Assembly: GCA_905220665.1 (NCBI GenBank)
Contig: CAJNAR010000004.1
Coordinates: 248,001-312,000 of the forward strand
Direction of reading: 5' to 3'
DNA length: 64,000 nucleotides
Origin: Albugo candida
Lineage: Eukaryota; Oomycota; Peronosporomycetes; Albuginales; Albuginaceae
In this document: piece after piece, positions 56,457 through 64,000 of the stretch
Numbering within the stretch: the first letter of the stretch is position 1
Layout of the letters: each line of letters begins with the position of its first letter
Position numbers and translations under genes: made by a program
Notes under the pieces: generated by a model
Databases searched by the model: none
Seen by the model: the letters and a program-made list of their open reading frames with translations, nothing else
What the model was told of the DNA's origin: nothing

Positions 56457-58151
56457 ATGCATCAAATCAACGATCAGTCTCCGTTGATAGAACTAGAACA
56501 TGCTCAGCTAGCCGCCTATCAGGAGCGCGTCCGGAGAATTCAGGATAATGCTATCGAGCAGTACGATTTGTTCCTGGGAACCAACAAGACTGGCAGGACG
56601 TGTCGACCACCGTGCAAAGTGCTCGCTCAGGTGGAGAATGTAGCAGCATTCACCACTCCGCGATACAAAGGCACTGATCATATTGTGACACAAGTACATG
56701 GATATATATCAGGAGACTTTGAACACATTATGAGCTTTTTCTATTCAGAAACGACTGATGAGCTCTATGAATGGAGCCAGTATATGTATTATCAAATAGC
56801 AGGGGGAGGTGTGCTTTGTAATATTCAGATCGTCTCCACCGGATGTTCAAAATCATATCTTGGGGTCAAATATATACTATCTCAAGCACCGAAAGGTATT
56901 ACAGGGAGGTGCTTTCTCGAATATATGACTTATGTTAAAGATGAAAGTGATCGTACGCTTGGTATTCGCATTGTGACTCCTGTGGAATGGGACCCTAGCT
57001 CCACAGAACTTTCCAAGCATACTGACGTTATTGTGCGGGAAATGGAAACGGTGTATATATTTCGATCAATGCCGAATCGACCGACAGAAACGGAGGTATT
57101 CGCTATGGGCGATCCTGAATTTTGCGGGGTAGACAGTGCGGCATCTTCTTACCGATGGCAATTGGAAAAGTTACGAAATATTTCTGTTTATATTGAGTCA
57201 AGAGAGATTTGCCGCCGTGGAATTTTGAATCGGAGCGATTGGATACCCGACCATGCTCGTATAGCGTGTAGCATTTGCGCCCGCAAGTTTAATGCCACAA
57301 GACATCGCCATCATTGTCGGATGTGTGGGGAAGTTGTATGTCGTAAATGTATTGTGCTTCGTCACGTAAGCGGTAAAAGTCAAAAATATAGAATCAGAGC
57401 ACTGAAGACGAAATTTTGTGTCGCTTGCGTCGCAATGTTGCGCCCAAATTGCCCGCCACAAAATAAGAACGTGATAACTCCAACATTTACTCAATCCCTG
57501 TTGGGTGCCAGCTCAAATGATCGCAATCGAGATGCATTTTCCACAAGCACATCTGGAAAGTATATGGAAAGCCTGATTCGCTCACGGAAGTCAGATACGC
57601 CATTGGAAAACAAATCAAACATGTTTGAAGAATTCTTGAATGAAGATGAAATATTTGGACTTAATTCAAGACGTCTCTCTCTGAGTCGACTGCGAGTCAT
57701 GCGTGAAGAGCTTTTGGCCAACCAGAGACAGCAAGAAGCAGTTCAAGCTACTGAGCTTTGGCTACAAAGCTATGATAAGCATTCATCCAGTGGTTCTTTG
57801 AGGCACGAACAACGTCGTAAGACTTCGGTCACTGAAAGTCAAAGCGTCCAGGATGACGCTAATGAACGAATTGACCCAAAAGCAAAAGATACTGAACATC
57901 GACAGATTGTCGAACATGGAAAACGGACTTTGAATCAATGCATTGCAGAGCAAGAGGTTCTATTACAACAACTTGTTTCAGCTTTGCACTCACGTCACAT
58001 TTCCAATGAAGCTCTGACTCCTATGAGAACTCGACGTTATGATCTGAGCCCAATGGCCAAACCTTCCGCATCATATACCAACATTACTGCTGATTTCAGC
58101 TCAGGTCCATCCTCTTATTCAGATGACGATATTGGTTTTTATGAGATTTGA
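56457..58151 (+). CDS. START-like and FYVE zinc-finger protein
   Basis: Single exon, 564 residues, from the first ATG of the frame (56457). Residues about 10-250 form a START-like lipid-binding region (QVHGYISGDFEHIMSFFYSE ... LEYMTYVKDES ... VYIFRSMPNRP), followed by a FYVE domain at about 265-330. The FYVE signature is present: WIPDHARIACSIC, RHRHHCRMCGEVVCRKC and KFCVACV, giving four CxxC pairs and the basic R-HHCR patch that binds phosphatidylinositol 3-phosphate on endosomes. The C-terminal third has charged helices (LSRLRVMREELLANQRQQEA) and a Ser-rich acidic end. START-FYVE proteins form a large family in oomycetes. It was not possible to name an individual orthologue. Confidence 0.9.
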   Translation: MHQINDQSPLIELEHAQLAAYQERVRRIQDNAIEQYDLFLGTNKTGRTCRPPCKVLAQVENVAAFTTPRYKGTDHIVTQVHGYISGDFEHIMSFFYSETTDELYEWSQYMYYQIAGGGVLCNIQIVSTGCSKSYLGVKYILSQAPKGITGRCFLEYMTYVKDESDRTLGIRIVTPVEWDPSSTELSKHTDVIVREMETVYIFRSMPNRPTETEVFAMGDPEFCGVDSAASSYRWQLEKLRNISVYIESREICRRGILNRSDWIPDHARIACSICARKFNATRHRHHCRMCGEVVCRKCIVLRHVSGKSQKYRIRALKTKFCVACVAMLRPNCPPQNKNVITPTFTQSLLGASSNDRNRDAFSTSTSGKYMESLIRSRKSDTPLENKSNMFEEFLNEDEIFGLNSRRLSLSRLRVMREELLANQRQQEAVQATELWLQSYDKHSSSGSLRHEQRRKTSVTESQSVQDDANERIDPKAKDTEHRQIVEHGKRTLNQCIAEQEVLLQQLVSALHSRHISNEALTPMRTRRYDLSPMAKPSASYTNITADFSSGPSSYSDDDIGFYEI

Positions 58152-58592
58152 TCGAAGCAAATCAAAGCTTGCGTCAATCATTCGGAACCTCCAATCAATT
58201 TATCTGGGCGATAGACGGACGACCTTGGGAAGGCTGCATAAAGTGTGGATATCCACTACGTGAATTTGAATGTGTGACTGCAGGACACAGTAATGATACT
58301 TCACTTCATTATAAAAGAGGTCAAAAGCTCATTGCAATAGCTTCGCCGATCTCTCTCCTACCTCATTTCGTACTCCACCATATTTTTCGTCTATGTAATC
58401 AACTTGGCGATCAAACTGAAAAACCCGGTCGATTTTCTGGGCTTTTGATTGTCTCTCGATATCGTCCGTTTGCATTCAGTTACCACATATTATCCAAGAC
58501 ACTTCATTCATCAGTCGCATCGCGAGACACCGCTTCAGACAGACCTGCACTGCAAGCTACACAGCCAGCGGAATAGATCATCGATCTTCTCA
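58152..58592. other. Intergenic stretch with an open frame lacking ATG
   Basis: A plus-strand frame stays open from the end of the FYVE gene to 58576 (about 140 codons) but has no early ATG and no recognised domain. It could be the 3' UTR of the FYVE gene or the 5' UTR of the next one. Confidence 0.4.
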
Positions 58593-60281
58593 ATGTCGAT
58601 CCCACCGTTAATTACACGCGTGGAGTTGCATCACACAAACATGCGCAATGACGTATTTCGTAGTGCGAATCATACACCTTGTCGCCAATCAAAGCATTTG
58701 GAGAAAAGTATGTTTCGAGCAAACACGGTGGACATTTCAGATTTGAAGCAGAAAGAAGCTTCGGTCTTTCACGAAGACACTGTCTCTGAGCCATATTTGT
58801 CGTTCGATTCTAATATGGATAAATTACGTGCGCTACCACAGAAAAAAAGCGAGAAAAATTTTGCAAATTTCACCGGCACAGCTTTTAAACTTGTAGCTCC
58901 CACAAATACGATCGAATGGGCAGATGTCGCTCTGCTCAACCTCCAGCAGATATTTCATGATGTAAAACTTCTTTTTTTCGCAAATGAAGATGAGGTCACA
59001 TTTGAATTTTGATAGGGAGAAGCACACAAATTAGCACCCTTTCATGGTTATTGCTTGTATGGAGACGTGCTGGCCCAAGATACTTCGCAGACCTATATTG
59101 TGATTCGAGAGGAGGAATTGAAAGCCTTCCAGGCCTGTCAGTTACTTCTGCAATACATTTCACACTCCATCCAGCACTTAGGTGACCATGAAAAACATTA
59201 CGCACGACAAGCTCGTATATTAATTGAAAAACGGTCAGAATTACACAAGCAGCATCACCATCTCAAATCTCAGAAGAAGGTTTTGGGTAGAGAACTGGGA
59301 GAAATGAAAAATCTTGCTCGATTTTATGAAAATCTTGCAGGGAAGACTCCGAAAAGAGCTGACATAGCTCCGAAAGATCTAGAGCGAATGGAAGGAACAG
59401 TTAAAAGACCTAATGAAGTTGATGAAGGCTGCCTGGTAGGGAATCATGACCCAAGCGAGGTGAAAATTGCACAAAACCGCTCCTGCAATATAAAGTTGGA
59501 TGAAAAAGGAAGCAAATTGATGGCCAAAGAAGAGACACGAGACAGATTTGTACAAGTCGATCGACTACGCGATGATGCTTCTTCTAATCATGAGATGCTT
59601 TTCCGACGAAAATCGTTTCCCCCTACTTCACACACTAAAGAAGAGCGTCTTGCAAAAAGTCTTTATAAAATTGCGCGTTATATGGTACCATGGATTACAA
59701 AATTGCGTGAAAAAAGAAGGCGAACGCAATTTGCGGCTGCAAATATCATTCGGCAGCACATAAAAAAATTATTACATTTCCAAAAAGAGCTGAGACGCAC
59801 ACAAGCTGAACAGAAAAAAATGGCATTCGAAGATTCAGTATCTGGTCAGCTCTCAATCATTGTGAACACCGCGGGAGGTACAGGGCGGTGTCATGAAGAT
59901 CGAGTAAAACACAACAGTGGTTCAGAGACATCGAAGCATGCAATCACAGATGCTGAGAGTTTACTTGTCTTATTTCATAAAGTCCGAAGTATACTCATTG
60001 AGCTGAATATAAATGGAGTCTCATATGAAAGAGTATTCAAAAAATGGGACACCAGTAATGATGACGAACTGGACCGCGCTGAATTTCGGGCTGGAATATA
60101 TCAGATTTCTGGCTACAAAGTCAAACGGCGTCTTGTGCGAGCATTGATCGGCTTGATCCGGCAAAACGCAGGGCGTTCTAGTCCTATTCCATTACGAATA
60201 TCAGTCGAAGAGTTTCAACTTGGCCTTCATTTAAGGCAAGATACAAAAAATAGCGAACAAGTTATCGAATGCGACTCATAG
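58593..60281 (+). CDS. DZIP1-like protein with EF-hand
   Basis: Two exons, 58593-58961 and 59016-60281; a 54-nt intron in phase 0 removes a stop; 544 residues. The junction region FKLVAPTNTIEWADVALLNL ... FKACQ-like FQACQLLLQYISHSIQHLG resembles the N-terminal domain of cilium-assembly protein DZIP1. It is followed by a long coiled coil (EKHYARQARILIEKRSELHK ... GEMKNLARFYENL). A basic IQ-like stretch (RRRTQFAAANIIRQHIKK) comes at about residues 340-375. The C-terminus carries an EF-hand-like unit (FKKWDTSNDDELDRAEFRAG), with acidic ligands at positions 1, 3, 5 and 12, so calcium binding is plausible. In animals DZIP1 works at centriolar appendages in ciliogenesis; this would fit zoospore flagella. 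The homology is moderate and the C2H2 finger of DZIP1 was not seen. Confidence 0.6.
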
Positions 60282-62686
60282 ATTAAATAACTTGAGGGGA
60301 TTGAACAGTTAAAATCAGCTGGTCTGTTAACTTACCCAAAGCAACCGCAAAAAGCCTCAAGTCAATCCGATTACATTTGCGATAATAATACAGCATCGTG
60401 TAGTCGAATTTATTGTTGAGGTTTTCATTCGAAGTTGCAACAGCACTTCGCTCATTCTTGTATTGCCCTCACGGCAGTCCAACCTTTTATATTTGAGAAT
60501 ACGCGAGAGAAGCGTCGAATGAGGATAAGTTCAGTTATCGACGGACAATCGCGGCCTATATCGACGCTCGTAACCATCGATAAGTGGCACAAATGGGTAG
60601 CACGAATGATTGGGTGCAACGTTCGGTTGCTACGCCGTCTACACTCATAGGTCACGCAATGACAAGAGACAACATGCTCAATCAAGAGGTTCTTGGATTA
60701 CATAGTCCACGATACAAATAATGTATGATACTTTTATGGAGTCAAAATAGATCTGATTATAAAGTTTATTACTATATGATCGTTCGACTTCACAAAGCGG
60801 AAAAATTTATCTCAAATTTGAATTGTCAGTCATCATTGTTCTGCAGAACTTCTAGAGCTTAGAGCTTTTAAATGCTGGCATCGAGACCGAATTTTGACAT
60901 TCGAAGTGGGCTGAGTTTTGGGTAATTTTGCAAAATGCATTCCAGCTTATCGGATCGTTCAACAATATCTTTGCAATTCTCGATACGATGTATCAAAAAC
61001 TGGGGACGTCCGTACAGCTATCTAGTTACGGCTCGGCGACTACTACTTCGACATGTCATCTTGACAACAAGCTGATTGAATTTGGCCATTTGTATACAGT
61101 GTGCTAGAGCTTATCGGCATGGATGTGCTTCGGCTTGTCGTAATCTTCACTTCATGATTACTAGCGTCTTTTATAAACGCCTCAAGGAATTTTATCGTTC
61201 GCTGACCATCTTCTCACTTGTTCGCTTGCACATAAGGAGTATTGTCCATCGCTTTTTAAATGCTCTCGTATACAGATAGGCTGCTCATCCATCACAAATT
61301 TTGATCACTCGCTTGTTCTGTATACCCTGGAGCAAAAATTCACCTGAGTGCGACGCAGATGCTACGTTTGGATTGCATATGTGCGTTCTCTATTTTTTTG
61401 AGTCAGCTCGAGGTGCTCCACGCCCACCAGAGCATTAGACACAACATCTTGATATCATTTATATTGCTCCGGCACAAAAAAATATCTGTCAACCACATAT
61501 AATACTTATATTTCGAATTGTATCATGATTCACCCAAATCCTCAAAAGGTCTCATTCTGCATACTATTGAATCGTGCCTACAAATCAAGCAATCATTGTA
61601 AAATAAGGCCTCTAGGTGTGCAGATTGTTCCTATGCTAGATGAAGATAATGTTTGTGTTCAATAGCGTGTGACTGTCTCCCAAACTAGGAACAGCCTTGA
61701 ATAGAACTTTTATCGATTGTCCGTGAAACCCAACTTGGACATATGAAAGAATATTGAAGCATCTTAAGCTACTTCCGATGAATATTCTAGCAGCTTGGTT
61801 CTTGTTTTCAAAGAACACAGTCACAGATGCGCAACGGCGTTTGGAGAAAGCTTTATAAGTTACACTTTTCACTACAAGCACTTGGACTATTATACTTGTG
61901 CCGAACCCTCCCAAGGACTGCAACTTGCCCGCATCACAAAGTTTGACAAGATTGCAAACCACTTTCGCCTAAAGAAATATTTTGAACGCATTTACCCGTA
62001 ATAGTCTCATAACGTCAGTGTTGAGCACTTCATGTAAAAGTCATCGATCAGATCAGCCAGCAAAAGTAGGATCATTCTTCTATCATAACGAAACATTAGA
62101 GAGCTTTGACATACTACTGAATGGAGCTTTCTGAAACAGTGCTGAGGCGTCAATAGATGCTGCGGAGTCAAATGCACCGCGACACATAAACATTGTCATA
62201 CGAAAGAACGTTGGCGATATGCAAGGCTCGAAAAAGATCAGCTTGCAGCCGAGTATGATAGTAGAGAAATTCTCACCTGGCTAAATAAACACACGAGAAG
62301 TCCTTGGGAAAGGAGGTTGAACGGCAACAAGAGGTGTACGATGAGAAAAATTCAGCGCATATGTACGAAAGTATGTATACAACTGAGAGAACAATAGCTT
62401 CGATACAGGATCTTTTTTGGGACCTAAGAGACAGAACAGGCTTTTTGCAAGAGCAATTGATCATGAGCGGACATCGAGCAAGCCTGAGTCAAACAAGACC
62501 TGAATAAACTCTGGAATGACAGGTATAATTACATGTTGAGTTACAAGATGCGTGAATCATAGTACAACGTCAGAGACTCGATTTGTTTGGCTGCAAAAGG
62601 AATGGAAACATGAGCGTAAGCATAGTACGAGCACTGAAAATTTGAAAGGAGACACAATTCTGCAGGAAACGGTACATCGGGTCTCC
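60282..62686. other. 2.4 kb gene-poor stretch
   Basis: Apart from the frameshifted remnant at 62140-62507, only short frames are seen (60435-60650, 61076-61279, 61795-62001 on plus; 61962-61636 on minus), none with a recognisable domain or phase-compatible splices. The 5' end of COG8 may extend into its right part. Confidence 0.4.
62140..62507 (+). pseudogene. Frameshifted coding remnant or unresolved exon
   Basis: One frame reads RWRYARLEKDQLAAEYDSRE then ILTWLNKHTRSPWE and is interrupted near 62310; the next frame continues EVERQQEVYDEKNSAHMYES and MYTTERTIASIQDLFWDLR to a stop at 62507. The two halves join if one base is restored in the G/A-rich run at about 62309-62316. The composition (charged helices, DLRDRTGFLQEQL) is far more protein-like than its surroundings. 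No family recognised; a sequencing error, a decayed gene or a missed splice are all possible. Confidence 0.35.
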
Positions 62687-64000
62687 ATGCTTGCTGCGCC
62701 GCATCGTATACACAGTTTGGACGAATTGAAAAGAGCTCCATGGTGTCTCGAACTCGTACATGAGCAGAACGAAGCCAATTTGAAAGAGTATATTCTAAGG
62801 AATTATCATCTTTTCATCCAAAGTAATCAGTGCAGCGATGTAATCAAGAACGAGATGTCCAATTTGCAGGATCAAACCAGCGAACTGATGCCAAAGCTTT
62901 GTTCGGCGCAGAATAATTTTTCCTCTACCATAGGCAATATAGAGACGTCAATAGGTAAACATAATGATATCCAATTCCTGTTGAACCATCATCAAGAGGT
63001 TTGTGAGCTAAATATCATCCTCGCTGCGTTTCTGCACTGAAAAAATTCATTTCTTTTATTTTGCAGTTGCAAAATCTACTGGAGATTCCGCAACTGATTC
63101 ATCATTGCACCAAAAATGAGCTTTTCGAATCAGCCATCGATATAATCCAGTTTTTTTCAAATATTTTCAGTTTACGTTCGGCTAATCACTGCGAAGAAAA
63201 TGTGAATTTCGTTAATTCAGGGCAAGAGATTATTCGGCTTCTTTGTGATGAAGTAGTGCATCAAATACGATTTCTCCGAAAAATGCTAATCAAGAAACTC
63301 AGCCAGGATTCACCCTTGGTCTTATGTGTTCGTGTCGTAAGTCTTTTGAGACAACTGGACCCGTTGTGTTCTGCCAACGAAAGTACAGAAGTGATAGAAT
63401 CCAAGTTGAAGCATGAGTTCCTGGCATCACGTAGTGAGTGGCTGAACTCGGTCTTACATGCAAATGCTCTGGATGATCCATATCACCACGTAAATCGATT
63501 TCCCAGTATTTGTTGGAGTCGTTCTCATGTTTGATCGCAATAGATGCTGGAAGTTGTAGACAATAACCGATCGAATTGGATGAACATATTTACCCAGTAC
63601 ACCGCAATATTTGGCTCAAAGGTAAGGTACCGATGCCCTTCAATATTTACCTGTACTCACAATCCACCCAAGGGAATGGATCCAACATTGTGCAGATGGG
63701 CCACGTTAAATGTGGTCAAGTTCATTGATCTGCTGAAGTAGTGAGTCTCCTAATAAAATGGAACCTAACCAGTGCTTAACCTGTGTTTTTCTATTTAGTC
63801 AACTTTCTCAAATAGATGATTTTAGCCTGATCTCAAATATTATGGATCAAAGCTTGTTCTTCGCTGGATCATTCGGGCGTCTCGGATTTGACTTTCGGAC
63901 TTCTCTTGTTGTGTTGTTTGAAGACCATGTGTTTGACCGGTTGCAAGAATGCTGGGCTAAAGCTATCGCCGAATTCCGAGGAGCCTTGGATGTGCCCTTG
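62687..64000 (+). CDS. COG8: Conserved oligomeric Golgi complex subunit 8, partial
   Basis: Inferred exons 62687-62998, 63067-63489, 63544-63621, 63673-63740 and 63799 to the window end; the 3' part is missing. COG8 belongs to lobe B of the COG tether that recycles Golgi glycosylation enzymes. Matches to the family include SLDELKRAPWCLELVHEQNE with the N-R-N-Y-H-L-F-I segment, the restored NHHQELQNLLEIPQLIHHC junction, VRVVSLLRQLDP, SEWLNSVL...DDPYHH, NIFTQYTAIFG, and FAGSFGRLGFDFRTSL, corresponding to the conserved F-S-R-x-G-x-D-F-R motif. All junctions keep frame. The start is the first ATG in frame; the frame is open further upstream to 62552 without an ATG, so an extra 5' exon is possible. 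Introns are 51-68 nt. Confidence 0.9.

Noticed and set aside
58148..58576. Plus-strand open frame after the FYVE gene
   Set aside because: No ATG near its start, overlaps the FYVE stop, and no domain; more likely UTR.
61795..62001. 67-codon plus-strand ORF resembling a transposase fragment
   Set aside because: Too short, no catalytic motif and no terminal repeats seen.

Overview
The window is nuclear DNA of a eukaryote, most probably an oomycete. The evidence is a cellulose synthase with an N-terminal PH domain, a START-FYVE protein, a stramenopile-type nuclear domain protein, dense genes on both strands, and very short introns. I inferred nearly 50 introns, almost all 41-94 nt, GT-AG, often with a CTAAC/CTAAT branch point. 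The compactness and the mix of flagellar and housekeeping genes would fit a white-rust (Albugo-like) genome, but genus is inference. All exon coordinates were worked out by hand from splice signals and reading frame; there is no transcript evidence.

Layout. 1-6.6 kb, minus strand: a partial prolyl-tRNA editing-domain gene, cellulose synthase, and COPII SEC23 with a Q-rich N-terminus. 6.6-8.4 kb is gene-poor. 8.4-13.5 kb: LisH/CTLH-WD40 protein, a convergent membrane-anchored FtsH-like AAA ATPase lacking the protease domain, and a small unrecognised protein. 13.6-27.5 kb: one giant dynein heavy-chain gene whose AAA1 nucleotide-binding motifs are lost. 28.4-35.5 kb: a CSRNP-like domain protein, a MAPKKK-like kinase, a possible ciliary protein, and a six-exon tau-tubulin-kinase-like kinase with an RS tail. 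35.5-38.2 kb shows no gene.

38.2-51.6 kb is dense: ORC2, a THH1/TOM1-type 7TM protein that diverges from it across only 51 bp, a hairpin membrane protein, GPI transamidase catalytic subunit PIG-K (nine exons), RNA polymerase III largest subunit, a CDK8/CDK7-like kinase, and a DUF202-like membrane protein. 51.7-56 kb: a triose-phosphate-translocator-family transporter, two small spliced genes, and a GT8 glycosyltransferase. 56.4-64 kb: START-FYVE protein, a DZIP1-like EF-hand protein, a gene-poor stretch with a frameshifted coding remnant, and the 5' part of COG8.

The genes do not form a pathway. Recurrent themes are secretory and Golgi traffic (SEC23, COG8, PIG-K, GT8, nucleotide-sugar/triose-P-type transporter), cell wall (CesA), flagellum (dynein, DZIP1-like, possible axonemal protein) and core nuclear machinery (ORC2, RPC1, CDK8-like). 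The most unusual items are the dynein with a dead AAA1 site, the protease-less FtsH-like ATPase, the cysteine-rich insert in CesA and the kinase-RS fusion. I found no tRNA, rRNA, CRISPR or intact mobile element.
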